Shown piece after piece: positions 1-39,439 of a stretch of 64,000 nucleotides of DNA. Source of the stretch: Iris pallida (taxonomy: Eukaryota; Streptophyta; Magnoliopsida; Asparagales; Iridaceae). The notes under the pieces were generated by a model. The model did not search any database. It saw only the letters and a program-made list of their open reading frames with translations, and was not told the origin of the DNA. The position numbers and the translations under genes were made by a program. Numbering within the stretch: the first letter of the stretch is position 1; every line of letters begins with the position of its first letter. The DNA lies in contig JANAVB010010791.1 in assembly GCA_029216955.1 (NCBI GenBank), positions 5,846,838 through 5,910,837 on the forward strand, in the 5' to 3' direction.

Positions 1-557
1 CACTGTACAACCCAAGCCGGTCATATTCATTGCCTATTCACATCACAATGTTTTAACTGCTGGAGAACTGTTTATTTTCAAATTGTTTAAAAGTGCATGA
101 TTCTATTATTATTTCAATCGTTAGATTATCATGAATTGTACTTTGCTCCCTCCTGACTGGAGATAACATTTTTAGGGGATTTTGAGGATGCTGAGCTGTT
201 ATACAACAGTTATTATGACCCAGTTCTGTACCCTGTGGTGTTGCCAGAGTCCCCTTTGGAGGACGCAGGACCTGAGGCCGATGAGCCGATCGCTTAGCTA
301 GATTTTCTGTTTCCAGATTGGTTGTTTTAGAATTTTGATATTTTGAATTCAGCATTTTATTTTAGTCTTTTTATTCCGGTTGTACTTTTCAATTGTTGAA
401 TAAAGTTTTAAATTCTCAAATATTGAGTTGTGACAAATATTTAGATGTTGTTGTGATTACCTGCAATAGTGGATACAGCTTACTGCCGTCGTCTCAACAA
501 CGGTGCAGGCTGGGCATGATCCGGTTCGACCCAATTATTTGGGATCGGGTCGTGACA
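1..557 (+). mobile_element. LTR 3' part of a Ty3/gypsy element
   Basis: The stretch ends at 557 in GGGATCGGGTCGTGACA, the same terminus that ends the Del-type LTRs at 32989 and 40903 (there in the opposite orientation). A possible AATAAA lies at 399-404, about 150 bp before the end. The element enters from the left edge, inside the CHR5 intron after exon 17. No coding sequence is visible. Confidence 0.6.
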
Positions 558-1358
558 TGATCTAATAACTCCTAATAGATTTAGAGCTAAAAGATACTCC
601 TAAAGAATAATCCAACAAGAGGTTATCAAATTTAAGCAAAAGAGTCCTGCAAAGTATTTAAAACCGATCTTTAACATAAGTTAAAGAACAGGAGTTCCAC
701 TCATCATTGAAGCATGAGAACAGATATCAGGCCACACCAATTCAATCATATGAATGGATGTGTCCACGTAAGATGAGAATGAAGACATGGTCCCTTATGC
801 TTTATAGCCCACAGATGGCATACATAAGAAACTCTAGGTTGAAGTTTTGGCTTAATAGAAAGAAGTGTCTGCTTCCCAAGGAGCCTTAACATGATAACAA
901 ATACATTATTCTTACAGTCAGTTGGGAACTATAGATATGATAAGCCGTCAAAGTTTCATTCTCACAAAATTAGCAGTCTACAAGAATTTTCTACAGCAAG
1001 TAGAACTACAAGTTTAATATCTTAGAGTGTATACACCAATGAAAAATGCAGGAATAGGACAAAGAGCCAATGGGAAATCATTGTCTAAATGGGCACTATT
1101 GTTCATAGGGAGTCACTTGAGTAATGTGCCTGAATTAATCTAGGTACACCTCAGATAGTTCAGTTCATATCGTACAGTATACATTTACCATTCAAACAAA
1201 ATGGGGTAACATTATTCAAGATAGGCAATCACTTGAGGTATGTGCCAGAATTCATTTAGTTATATCTTGTACTTTGTCCAGGACATATTACTATAACAGC
1301 CCATACACCTTCTAAAAATATTCAAATACAAATAAATAAATAGTTGACTAGAGCAAAC
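558..1358. other. CHR5 intron 17 sequence, no recognised feature
   Basis: AT-rich intron sequence. Both strands were read for the next CHD1 exon and none was found. Confidence 0.5.
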
Positions 1359-27793
<26,435 letters not shown>

Positions 27794-28106
27794 TGATTTC
27801 TCTCACGCAGAAACCTCCCGAACTACTACGCCGCGAATTCTCACTGCAACATTACCATCCATAAACCCTAAATCAGCAACAAACATATCGAAACAGAACA
27901 CGAATTCAAAAACAATCATGATTCGATCATTCCGGGCCCAAACAGGACACCGATCGGCGCAGAATTGATCGAATCGAACGGATCGGACGAGAATCCACTC
28001 CGAATAGATGGAAACCCTAAAAAAACCTCATCGAATAGTTCGGCTCAGCGATCGGCTCCGATCCGAGCCGATGCTTCAGTGATCGACACAGTGGAGAAGA
28101 AGAACA

Positions 28107-28150
<44 letters not shown>

Positions 28151-28156
28151 CGTACC
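27794..28156 (-). other. CHR5 5' leader with probable leader intron
   Basis: Upstream of the ATG a plausible acceptor (TGTTGCAG, exon resumes at 27843) pairs with a donor CTG|GTACGT at 28156/28155, implying a 312-bp intron in the leader. The intron begins with a (CT)n tract in gene sense (28109-28144). This is inferred from splice-site wording only. Confidence 0.5.
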
Positions 28157-28520
28157 AGAAGAATCCGGCGGAGGTTCGTATGGTGGGAGAGTGGAGGAGG
28201 CGCAGGTTAGCAATCGTGCGCCGGCGGAGCGGCGGCGGTGGACAGGAAAACTGTAAATTATTTGAAATTTATTTCAAATTTCCGATGCTTTTATTTTCGG
28301 AAAAATAATCTCTCTTTTTTCCGATTTGAGAAATTAATCGAAAGAAGCGATGGGGAAGAGGAGGGGGATCTGTAGCGGGTTTCGGTAGCGTATCGGCGGA
28401 TATCGGGCGGAGGGGTTGGGGAAGTTTGGGAGAGGAGGGGTGGGGGGCTATCTATGATGAGAGAGAGAGAGGGAGGGAGGGGGATTTGGGAAGTTTTTGG
28501 TCTCTCTAGAAGACTTATGG
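28157..28520 (-). promoter_or_regulatory. CHR5 promoter/leader region
   Basis: GC-richer, pyrimidine-rich in gene sense, with CT and CCCTCC runs at 28457-28486. No TATA box is evident, as is common for housekeeping chromatin genes. Transcription start cannot be placed. Confidence 0.4.
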
Positions 28521-28957
28521 GACACCCTATTTTTCCTTCCCAGACCCCTTGTTTTGTGATGCTTTCTTTTAATGATTTATTTTGTGGTTAGGATGGATGA
28601 TGAGTGGGGGAGGTGGGCTAATGGGTTTGTGGCCATGTAGATAATATTGGAAGGTCAACCAAAACACCTTCTTACATAGGTTTGATTCAATCTAAATTGT
28701 TTTGGGAAGTAGTCATTCCAAAATCACACAATCATCTAGCCTAACTAATTACTATATTACATGTATATTTATACTATTATAATGCTACTTGAAAATGGCT
28801 CAAAAGTGAATTGTCCAAGTCGTTTGTATATCACGCACTAATTAATAAAAAAAATTAATCCTTGTATTTAACTATCATCGTGTCTTATGTATATTCTAAA
28901 AGTAATTAAAATTCTTATAATATATGTAAAAATAGTTAAAATTCTTATAACTATTTA

Positions 28958-29024
<67 letters not shown>

Positions 29025-29040
29025 TTTGCATTCATGGTGA
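28521..29040. other. Intergenic, includes (TA)n
   Basis: AT-rich sequence with a (TA)n tract at about 28963-29019. No gene supported. Confidence 0.5.
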
Positions 29041-29928
29041 CGGCGCTATGGTTTGCACAAAACCACGGAGACCTGGGTGTCAGACCGTCCGACACAGGAC
29101 AGGGCTCGAACGATGAAGGGTAGAAGGAGAAAGGGAGACCAGGTGTTGAGAGATGTCGTCGGGGGATGGACCACGGTCGAATGGAGGAGGAGAAACAGGT
29201 CGGCGAACTCGAAGTAGAGATCGGAGAGCACAGGCGCTACAGTTCAGAGAGGGAGGACACAAAGGATAAGGGCAGGCCCGACTGTGAATATGCAGGGATC
29301 ACAGAGGGGCGCCAACAATGCTTGCCGCGATATGCATCCCCTAGCCCTCCCCACGTGCAGAACAATGGAGGAAGTAGTATGAGGAAGGATGATCATTGCG
29401 CGGTGGATAGCAGTGTCTCCCCACCCAATGGACAGAGTAGAGGGCTGGCACAAACGAGGCCATGCCAAAGCCTATACTGGGCAGAGTTATGTAAGGCCTC
29501 GCCAATGCAGGAAGAAGTGGTTTTGCAGTATGTGAAACCTCGGGTGATCAATGGGAGGAAGGTGGTGGAAATCACCGGTGATGATCTGGAAGAAACTATG
29601 GAATACTGGAAAAACACCCTTGTTCTATATGTGATGGGGAGTCGACCATTATATGGCTAGATAAAAGTATTTGCATACAAAGTATGGCGACCCAAAGGAG
29701 CCATGGAAATCTTCGAGAGAGAGATTGGCTTCTACTTTGTCAAGTTTGCTATGCAGGAGGATATGGAAAGGGTGCTAGAAGGGGGCCCATGGACGTTCGA
29801 CGGCAGGCTAATAGTACTTAAATGATGGCATCCTTAGTCAAATTTTGAGAAAGATCGTTTAACAGCGGTCCCTATCTGGATAAGACTCCCCTGGTTATCT
29901 CCACAACTCTGGATTATAGCATCGATAA
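29041..29928 (+). pseudogene. L1-type LINE ORF1 fragment (DUF4283)
   Basis: The frame from 29166 contains LYWAELCKASPMQEEVVLQY, VKPRVINGRKVVEI and MEYWKNTLVLYVMGSRPLYG. After one stop, the same frame region continues with KVFAYKVWRPKGAMEIFERE, IGFYFVKFAMQEDMERVLEG and GPWTFDGRLIVLK, and then IRLPWLSPQLW. This is the DUF4283 gag-like domain of plant L1 ORF1. The fragment stops abruptly at 29928 where TGTAAACCCCC begins, so later LTR sequence truncated it. The remaining ORF1, endonuclease and RT are absent. Confidence 0.8.
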
Positions 29929-32900
29929 TGTAAACCCCCATATTTTCAAAAGAGTTTTTTTGCTATTTTACATTTACTTAGATAATTATTTTGGAATTAT
30001 TTCTATTAGCTTATATATATAGTCTTAGTCGTGCTCAAATTTTGTTATGCACACTGACTAGACAATATGGCACGGCTAGTGCAGTCAAGTGCCTTGACTA
30101 GCATACTAGCTGTAGATGTCACTAGATTTATCTATTTTAATATTCTGTTGATTAAAATTTATAAAATCATATTTTGGTTATATTTCTGTTTTAAATATTT
30201 ACTTATTTATTATCTATTTAGAAAAAAAGGGTTTTGATTTACTATATGTACTAATAATAGTAGTGGGAGTGTACACACCCCAATTTATGATACCTTACTA
30301 AGTTGTTGTTGAAATTATTATTATTTTTATTATTATTTTTATTTTATTTTTATTTTTTTGTCATTGTTAATTTATTAGTATATGACTTTTAATATATATG
30401 TGTGTGTGTGTGTATGTGTGTGTATGTGTGTGTGTGTGTGTGTGTGTGTAAATTATCCCTACAACCAGGAAAGTGCCACCAAGCATTTTATTATTTTTTA
30501 GATTTTTTAAAATTATTTTTATAGATTTTTTTTAACTACTAAGGTTTTTAATTAGGTTTATGGGAAAAAAAACCTGAATATCTCGCAAGATATTCCAATA
30601 TCTCGTGAGATAACATCCACAGCCATATCCGATAGGGAATAGGCAGATGTCCTGTGCTTTCCTCTTTCAATCTTGATCGATTAAACTCGATCAAATCTAT
30701 TTATTACCCAATCAAATCCTTCATCTAATCCTATAGGAAATATCCCCTACCATCAGAATTCAAATCTTGATTTAAATCAGATTTTAATCCTACCGAAAGC
30801 TGAGTTCGAAAACTCAGCCTATATATGACCATCGGATTCAATTTTTAAGGAAACCCAAAAAATTTCTTCAAAAGCTTAGCCCCGCGACCCCCTTGGACCC
30901 CTAGCGCCCCCACGAGCTGCATGCACCATCGCTAGCCCGTCGAAGCACCGTCGCACTAGCTGGCCGACGAGAAAACAGGGTGCCTTGTTTCAAAATCCGA
31001 CAGCGAGGTATGTGTCTTCAAACCCAAAAAATTTCTTCCCACGAAATCGCGATCCATTTGATCCTGGGAGTAGCCTGGGTAATCAAGAACAAACCCATTG
31101 AATTAGAATTTACTGTAACACAACAAACTGCTCGAGAAAAACCTCTAAAATTCTATAATAAAAAAATCAGTTCTTAAAGAACTGAACAGAGCAGTAGGAC
31201 CAATCCCAAATCCTATTTAGAAGGCAAAACTTTGTCGATTCTTCGACAGTTTCGAAAATATATTTGAACAAATTTAGTGACAACATATACGAGATGGAAA
31301 CTCAACTTTTAGTTTTATTTTTCATTGATTATATTGTTGTCAAAACAGTTTCAAAGTTTAGGAAAATTGATTTTTAAAATAGTAAATTTCAATAACTTTT
31401 ACCGATACGACGTGCACCCCGACAAACCAGACGATGTGGCCGCAACCCATGAGCATCGAAAGATGCGTATGGATGTTGTCGACGTATGAGATTTGACGGA
31501 ACTCGATTTTGTTGTACGTGCGCGACGAAATCGAGATGTATCGATCGGGATACTCCGTATCGACCTCTTTGCAAACTAGTCCATAACTTCATGCACGTTC
31601 GTCAGCTCGAGACGAAACTTGCGCCACTAGACTTGTCTCGTTTTTTTTGGTCTTGTATGCCAAGTTTGGTCCAATTCTGAGAAGTTCGACCGGAATGCTA
31701 TTTTGGCGGGGCCACAATCCGATGCAACGAATAAATTTGTGCACGGCTCACCGGAATCCAACTTTAGACATATAGTTGAGTTTATATCATCAAACCGAAC
31801 TCGTAGATATATAATTTGATGAATTTATAGACCATAGGTACTAGTATGCTTTTCGGTGCAAAGCGGGTCCAACGGTAGACATTATTTTGATCCAAAATTA
31901 TGATTTTGTCCATGTGCCCAAAATTTAACTTATGAGTAGGCAATCTTAGACATTTTTTATTCCAAAAACGTTGGTGATGTCTGTTTCAGCATCAGAGGAC
32001 GTTCTTGGAAGTTGGCTTTCATTGCTTTACTATTCTGACGATTCGGGTTATTGGACGTTGCCATTATGCACACTACCTCTAGGTAAGATACCTTGCCATA
32101 TTTTTGTTTATCTACTTTAGCTCATTATATTACATGCATATCATTTATGTTGTTTAGCTATTTCTGTAATATAAATTGTTCTTCAAAATTTACTTGATGC
32201 AAGTTACAGTTAGTTATGTTTCTTTCCGTTATTTTTATTTTATGCACATTTGACCTAGAAGTAAGGGAACACCTTTGATTGTGTTGCATTCATTTGCCTT
32301 GACATGTGTGTGCTACGAAGTTGTGAGTCGCATATAGATCTCGGTCTTACGTATTGGGTGGCCAACGATACGTACAGGCCGTGCCAAAGGTATAACTGCT
32401 AATAGAATGCATGATAGGTTGACATAGCAGTTATTAGAGGTATTATGTCGTGAATACGACATAGATAGTCATGGGGTGGGGAAGACAATTCCTTAGCGTA
32501 TGGGCCACGTATGCACTTTCCTTTTGTAACCCATGAGATCCGCCGGAGATGCGGGTGAGATTACCCATTGTTACTGACGACCACTGACGTTCTGTGAAAC
32601 GTTATGCTTTTACATTGTTACTGACAATATGCTCTTAGGCCCTGGTGCCCAGAAAGGGAACTATACAAATCCTATTTTAGCTAGAGTACCCATGCGTCGG
32701 AGGTTTGTTCTTAAATTGCATTCACATAGAATGGTTAGGCTACCTTATCCATTAGGTATAGGTACTTTTGGTTTGCGTACTTATATCTGATTGTGGCTTG
32801 GAACAGTAACTTGTCGCGGACTAGTTGGCCACACCTTGTCCTTGTTTGGTTGTAGGAGTGGTTCACTCCTTCGATGAGAAGGTACTGAATCTTGTTGTGG

Positions 32901-32988
32901 TCCGGATACTATATCAGGCCCATGGCTTGGAAAGATACTTCATCGTGGATTAGGGTGTCATCTATTGTCCTTGTTTGCTTGGGGATAT
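29929..32988 (+). mobile_element. LTR-derived sequence, left part
   Basis: Starts TGTAAACCCCCATATTTTC, the typical 5' end of Del-type LTRs, and cuts the LINE fragment. It holds a (TG)n tract (30397-30450) and no open frame of note. Its continuation was split off by the chromovirus at 32989 and resumes at 43927. Which part is LTR and which internal cannot be resolved. Confidence 0.5.
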
Positions 32989-35900
32989 TGTCACGACCCG
33001 ATCCCGAATAATCGGACACGAGTAGGACACGCCCAGCCTTCATCGTTAGACACGATGAAGTAAGCTGTACCAAATCTCTAGGGAAACTACAAGTCCAGAT
33101 AAGAATGAATATAAACCACAACATCTATAATATCGAATCCCAAAAATCAAAGTACATGTCTAAGAGTTATTACATTCATCCAGCTAAAAGGAAAATGAAG
33201 TCTGATAGTCTCAAGTACAATAGAAAATAAACTGCTAAGGCTAAGATACTAGGCTTCCTCAGCCTCTAAGTCCAGAGCAACTCCAGCTGGCTCTACTATA
33301 TTTATAGGCTCACGGCTATAATATGTGTCACACAAAGCCTCCATCTCACCTGCAACATATCCTAGTCAGGAGCGGAGCAAAGTACAGTTCTAGGTAATGA
33401 ACAAGAACATCATGATATGAAAATGCGTACAGGAGAACATGAAATATAAAATAGAGGAAAAGAACATGAAAGTACAGGAATGTAAGTACAGAAAATAAAA
33501 TACAGGAATATAAACCATGAACCTGAAGTACAAGACATGACATGTGTCCAATGTTTGAAATACAACTAGTCTATGTGACCGGCTGGGGTGAGTACAGGAA
33601 CATGTACAGAAGTACATGAATATCGGTACGGCTTAGGACCCGCGTGCACGATGCGAGGCCTAAGCTATCTACATGAATATAGTAACCGAGATTTGGTCAC
33701 ATAGCTAGTGTATTTTCCCTCCCGACACAAGTACAAGAACAAGAAGTACAGGGTACAAGATATCGTGTCATGACGTGTCACAAGAAAAGTACAAGATATG
33801 TAAATACACAAAAACCATAGAAAAGTACTTGCCTTGCTCCGAAAAACTATGGGTAATAAATGGAGCTGGATGTCCTCATGTTTCTAATAGCTACAAGTTG
33901 ATTAATCTATAAAATGAAGACAACTAACTAGATACTGCCAACTAACCAATTAGCCTTTTTTACTTGTTAAGCTAATTATAGATATAAATTAGCTAGAAAT
34001 ATTACTATACGGTTTAAACTAATCTATCTACATAAAAGATACTAAACTCTATAGCAAATAAACTATATAAATATTTTAGTACAACTTTGGTTAGTTATTT
34101 ATGATAGTTGTTAAAATTATAAATTGGAACACAATCATTTTATATCATGATAACATAAACTCAACCATAGAACTCAAACCTAAAGCTTGGCATCTTTCCT
34201 GGACTCATCAACTTGAAATCACACCAGTTCTCTAAAGCTCAGCAATTATTCAGAACTCTATTAGATTACTCACAATCGGCCCAACAAGTATACTAAGCCA
34301 GCTTTATTACAAATGAACTCAGCAAAACCCAGCTTCACTCTCCAATGTTCAAAGTCTAACCCTGACCAATACCCTAAAGAAAATAGCCCAGCTAACTATC
34401 TTTAGTAAGAAAACCAGCAACTATACTAATGTTCTCCACCATTGCTCATTAACTTCATTTGACAATATATTACATAATACACAACCTAAGAAATTACACT
34501 GTTATGACAAATCATTAAAATTAAACTGTAGACATGGTTCAGTAAGTCCCAAGTGTTGCGAGTGTTGCCCAGTACTCCAACGTAGCAATCAACCTATACT
34601 CGGTCTAGCGCCAAACCCAGCTATCTCTGCGACTGACACCAACACGACACCAACACGAAGTCCTAACGATGGGTACGAACACCCGAACCCTACGTACCCG
34701 ACCATATGCCTGTGCAACCACCATAATTCTAAGTATAATAAAACTTTTCATTAATCAAGGAAACAAATAAATTACCTGAAGTAAAACGAATCTGAAGCGA
34801 AGACACACTCCTCGTAGTCGGACACAATCTTCACGTGTCCAATTCACCACTCTATCCTTCGTTCAGTCATTCCATCAAGCAGTTGCGAGCAACCATACAA
34901 TTTCATGCTCCCGAATCTCCTCTGTTTTTTTGAAGCCCAGAAAATGTAAGAAAAACTCAGATCCCACCGATCTCAACATAACAGCAGAAGAACCACAAAA
35001 GATTCAAAAAAAAATAGGACTCTCGATCAAGATTTCAACAGAATTGAAAAATTCAAAGAATATCAAAGCGTAACTCAAATTACTCACCTGGATCTAATAT
35101 GGTGATCTAATTTGATCGATGACCTGATCAATTGATCGAACTATCCTGCCATGGAAATAATTCGAAGATCTTAAGAGAATGAAAAGAGTCATGCTCGGAT
35201 CAACAGTAACTCACCAGGTCACTCTTCGTTCTCAGAGTAAGAACATCGGACCGCGATGATCCGAATGAGTCAGTTGCTCGACATCACGACCCCTACAGAG
35301 AAAATGGATCGATTAGATCCGATCTAAGAAAATTTGATTATAGATCTCAACAAGGATTTATCCTCGCCGACTCGATTTGAATTTAAAATACTGATCAATA
35401 CTTACCAGTCTTGTCACCGGCGATTTGTTAGAAGAGTGAAGGAAGATCCGGGACTCGTTCATGCCAACCAACTGGAGAGCCTTCGTTGTCGTCGTCGTCG
35501 TCGTCGTCGATGATCACTGGTGGACTACCGTGCTGCTACGGTCGTGAATGTCGGAGGAACCCGCCTAGCAAGGAACGCTCACCAGCGTCGCCATTGGAAA
35601 AACTCCAAAAATTAGGGTTAGAGTTTGGGAAGCAAATGAAGAAGAAGATATGAGAGGAACTCTGGAATTGGTGAGCTGAAAGAAAATACAGAGGCAAGGT
35701 TGGTTATATAGGCGGTTGAGGCCGTTGGCTTCATGTGGAGTAGAGAGAATAGTTGGCGGGAAAAATTAGAAATTAGGCTCCAACTAACTGTGAAGAGTTG
35801 AAGAGATGGGCTCAGCCTTCACTAATCCCTTCAAAAGCTATGCGGGCTGGCCCAATTGCATTGGGCTGGAATGAGCCCAACACCCCTAATTAAAACAATC

Positions 35901-36021
35901 ACTTAACATTTGATATTTTGAAGACTAATAATCATAAAAAATTATTATTACTCCAAGGAAAATATTCTTGAATATTTGTACAAAAACTTATCCCTTATCA
36001 TCTCAGGAGTATGGGGTTACA
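32989..36021 (-). repeat. 3' LTR of the chromovirus
   Basis: In element sense it starts TGTAACCCCATACTCCTGAG and ends CGGGATCGGGTCGTGACA. In the first 132 bases from the 32989 end it differs from the other LTR at five positions, four of them transitions. A (GTC)n run at about 35487-35511 is longer here than in the 5' LTR. Confidence 0.93.
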
Positions 36022-36045
36022 AATCTCCCCCCTAAAAAAAATTTC
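36022..36045 (-). other. Polypurine tract of the chromovirus
   Basis: In element sense AAATTTTTTTTAGGGGGGAG directly precedes the 3' LTR start, the expected site of plus-strand DNA priming. Confidence 0.85.
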
Positions 36046-36129
36046 GTCCCCGAAATTAAAACTCAACAACACAAAGATTATTCGAATACTCAAGCTACTT
36101 ATTGTATTTAGAACTTATTATTTGAAAAC

Positions 36130-36592
36130 AGCAATACAATCAAACAAATAAACTGGGATAGCGTTCCCGCATCTCGTCCTCGCGCTCTCATATGGACTCT
36201 CCCAGTGAGTGGTGTCTCCACATGACTCAGACAAGCGGTATAGTCTGATTCTGCAGTCGCTTCTCCCTCCGATCAAGGATCACCACTGGCTGCTCCTCGT
36301 AGGTCAAGCTCGGACCGACCTCTAGCTCTGTGTAGTCTACCACATGGCTCGGGTCCAAAATGTAGCATCGAAGCTGAGACACGTGGAAAACATCGTGCAC
36401 CCCCTCCAAGCTAGCAGGAAGCGCTAAACGATAGGCCACCTCGCCAATCTGCGCCGTCACATCGAAGGGCCCGATGAATCTGGGACTGAGTTTTCTGTCT
36501 CTGCCAAAACGAATGATGCCTCTGGTCGACAAGATCTTCAGGAACACTCTATCCCCAACTGTGAACTCTAGAGGCCGTCTGCTGCTATCCAC
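36130..36592 (-). pseudogene. Integrase C-terminus and broken chromodomain
   Basis: Continues the integrase frame after one stop. LEFTVGDRVFLKILSTRGII and SPRFIGPFDVTAQIGEVAYR then ALPASLEGVHDVFHVSQLR are the GPF/Y module. ILDRREKRLQNQTIPLV follows and then a stop; beyond it the frame still reads VMWRHHSLGES and DEMRERYP, the remains of the chromodomain that directs chromoviruses to heterochromatin. Two stops interrupt this tail. Confidence 0.85.
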
Positions 36593-36601
36593 CCAGTGAT
36601 T

Positions 36602-37954
36602 CTATCGATCCTGTGCAACTCTGAGACACTCTCTGATCAGTCTGACCTTCTCGGCTGAATCTACCACCATCTTTGGCCCAAACAAAGTCCTCTCGCCAAC
36701 ATCGTCCCAAGATAAAGGTGTGCGAAATCTCCGTCCATATAGTGCCTCGAACGGGGTCATCTCGATGCTAGCCTGATAACTATTGTTATAGAAAAACTCT
36801 ATAAGAAATAAGTGATCCTTCCACGAACCACCGAAGTCAAGTACGCAAACCCGCAGCATGTCCTTCAATGTCTGGATGGTCCTCTCGGACTGCTCGTCCG
36901 TCTGTGGATGATAGGCGGTGCTGAACTTCAACTGTGAACCCAAGCTCAGTTGTAGACTCCTCCAGAAATGTGATGTAAAGCGGCTGTCCCTGTCTGAGAT
37001 GATACTCACTGGCATCCCGTGAATCCGCACAATCTGACACATGTAGAGGTCTGCAAGCTTTTCGGTCGATAGCCCTACCTTGAACGGAATGAAGTGAACG
37101 GATTTCGTCAATCTGTCTACGATAACCCAAATAGCATCCTTGCCACCGGACGTACGCGGTAAACCAGAGACGAAGTCCATGGTGATGTGTTTCCACTTCC
37201 ATTCCGGAATAGATAAAGGCTGGAGTAATCTCGCTGGTCTCTGGCACTCCGCCTTGATTTGCTGGCATACAAGGCATCTAGAAACGAATCTGGCAACTTC
37301 TCGTTTCATCCCATACCACCAAATATACTCCCGCAGATCCTTATACATCTTGGTAGATCTAGGATGAATAGAATACTGTGACTGGTGGGCCTCCTGTATA
37401 ACCTCCTTCCACAAATCCTTGGGCACACACAACTGGTTTTCGTACCTCAGGGATCCATCATCTGCAATAGTGAAGTCGTCGAGCAATGCTGCCTCTGCCT
37501 GGCCTCTGAGACATCGGAGTCCTCCATCTAGAAACTGGGCCTCCTTAATCTTCTCTAACAGTCCTGACTGTATCTGCATATGCATCAACTGTCCTCCAAC
37601 TCCTGGAAGAACAATCTCAATCCCTAGACTCTCAAGATCCTCCAAAAGATGCCGATCTATAGTAAGGAACATAGCAACAGGATATCGACTAAGAGTATCT
37701 GCTACCACATTCGCCTTTCCAGGATGGTATTGCAGATTGATGTCAAAATCTTTCATGAGTTCCAGCCATCTTCGCTGCCTTATATTCAGTTCCTTCTGAG
37801 TGAAAACATACTTCAGGCTTTTATGGGCCGTAAAGATGTCCACTCGCTCTCCATACAAATAGTGCTTCTACAGTTTCAAGGCAAAAATGACTGCTGCAAG
37901 CTCCAAGTCATGTGTAGGGTAATTTTTCTTATGAGGCCTCAACTGTCTAGAAGC
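36602..37954 (-). pseudogene. Chromovirus RNase H end and integrase
   Basis: Begins with the end of RNase H ([20 protein letters not shown] and [14 protein letters not shown]). The integrase zinc-binding part has H...H in [12 protein letters not shown] and CLVCQQ. The catalytic core has D in [13 protein letters not shown] in [13 protein letters not shown] and E in [24 protein letters not shown] has Glu where Gly is usual. Same frame as the upstream RT but separated by two stops near 37863 and 37957. The frame ends with a stop at 36602 before the C-terminal module. Confidence 0.9.
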
Positions 37955-39027
37955 TTAAGCAATCACCCTCTTATTATGCTCAAGCACACATTCCAAGCCT
38001 TTTCCTGATGCATCGTTGTAGATGACGAACCCTCCCGATCCAGACGGCAAAGCTAGAACTAGTGTTGTAGTGAGTCTTTTCTTCAATTCTTTAAATGCTG
38101 ACTGGCAGACGTCGCTCCAGATGAAATCCTCGTCCTTCCGTATAAGCTTCGTCATTGGCTCTACTATCTTGGAAAAATCTTTCACGAACTTCCTGTAGTA
38201 ACCTGCTAGCCCCAAGAAACTACGAATCTCTGCTACTGACTTGGGAGGTGCCCGAGCTTCCATAGCTTCAATCTTCTTGGGATCTACAGAAATCCCCTTT
38301 ACAATCACCACATGTCCCAAGAACTCCACTCTGTCCAAGAAAAACTTGCACTTCGAGAGCTTCTCGTACACCTTCTCCTTCCGCAGAATCTCCAACACAA
38401 TCCGCAGATGCTCCATATGCTCCTCCTCGGTCTTCGAATAGATCAGAATGTCGTCAATGAAGACTACGACAAACTTGTCCAAATACTTATGAAAACTTTA
38501 TTCATTAAGTTCATAAACACTGCTGGAGCATTGGTGAGTCCGAACGACATCACTAAGAATTCATACTGGCCGTAACGGGTATTGAAAGCTGTCTTTGGAA
38601 TATCCTGCTCCCGAACTTTCATCTGATGATATCCCGACCAAAGGTCAATCTTGGAAAAGACCTTAGCTCCATTAAACTGGTCAAACAGCTCATCTATCCA
38701 TGGCAACAGGTACTTATTCTTGATGGTGATGTTATTGAGTGCACGGTAATCGATACACATCCTAACAGTCCCATCCTTCTTCGGCACGAAGAGTATCGGT
38801 GCTCCCCAGGGTGAAGTACTAGACCGAATAAAACCTTTGCCCTCCAACTCATCAATCTGGGCCTTCAACTCTGCAACTTCCTTCGGGTTGATCTTGTAGC
38901 AATGCTGGGACTTCGGCGCTGATTCGGGCACTAGGTCAATGCTGAACTCTACATCTCGATCTAGCGACAATCCTGGCAACTCCTCGGGAAAGACGTCGAA
39001 AAACTCTGCAATCAGCTGGTACGGCAA
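37955..39027 (-). pseudogene. Chromovirus reverse transcriptase and RNase H start
   Basis: First part: [40 protein letters not shown] and [21 protein letters not shown] one-base deletion near 38490 shifts the frame; the second part then begins just before the catalytic FIDDILIYS (Y/FxDD class) and continues with [20 protein letters not shown] and [18 protein letters not shown], into RNase H ([13 protein letters not shown]). It normally copies the element RNA into DNA; the frameshift inactivates it. Confidence 0.92.
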
Positions 39028-39060
39028 CTTCTGGTCTTCTGCAACTGCTCCAAAGTAGAC

Positions 39061-39400
39061 TCCCTATGGCCTCTCTGCAATCCATTATGCTGATCTCGAA
39101 CGATGGAACTCCAGACGGGCTGAAAATCAACTTCCCTTTATGGTAGTCTATTACAGCAAACTGCTCACTCATCCAGTCAATACTGAGGACTATATCAAAT
39201 CTGGGCAATGGCATCACTAGAAGTCGAGCCCTAAGCTCCCTCCCAGCTATAGTGATAGGGCAATCCACCATCTCACTAATTGGCACTACCCCTCCTCCTG
39301 TCATAATCCGACAGTTCCTCCTAGTAGGCTTAGGTGTAAAGTCGTGTCTATACAGAAACTCATATGATACAAAGCTATGTATGGCTCCAGAATCAAACAA
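39061..39400 (-). pseudogene. Chromovirus aspartic protease
   Basis: MFDSGAIHSFVSYEFLYRHD carries the catalytic DSG with Ile in place of the usual Thr. CPITIAGRELRARLLVMPLP and FDIVLSIDWM follow, a diagnostic order in Ty3/gypsy proteases. Separated from RT by a frameshift. Confidence 0.85.
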
Positions 39401-39439
39401 TACAATGGCAGGAAATTAATGTAAAAGGATAGAACCTGT

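Noticed and set aside
53..355. 100-codon minus-strand frame as a CHR5 downstream exon
   Set aside because: It has no CHD1 similarity and lies inside LTR sequence.
29166..29660. 164-codon frame as a host protein
   Set aside because: Its end and the continuation after the stop match the DUF4283 domain of LINE ORF1.
33346..33617. Leu/Phe/Tyr-rich frames in both chromovirus LTRs (also 41260-41531) as membrane proteins
   Set aside because: They occur at the same place in both non-coding LTRs and have no codon or homology support.
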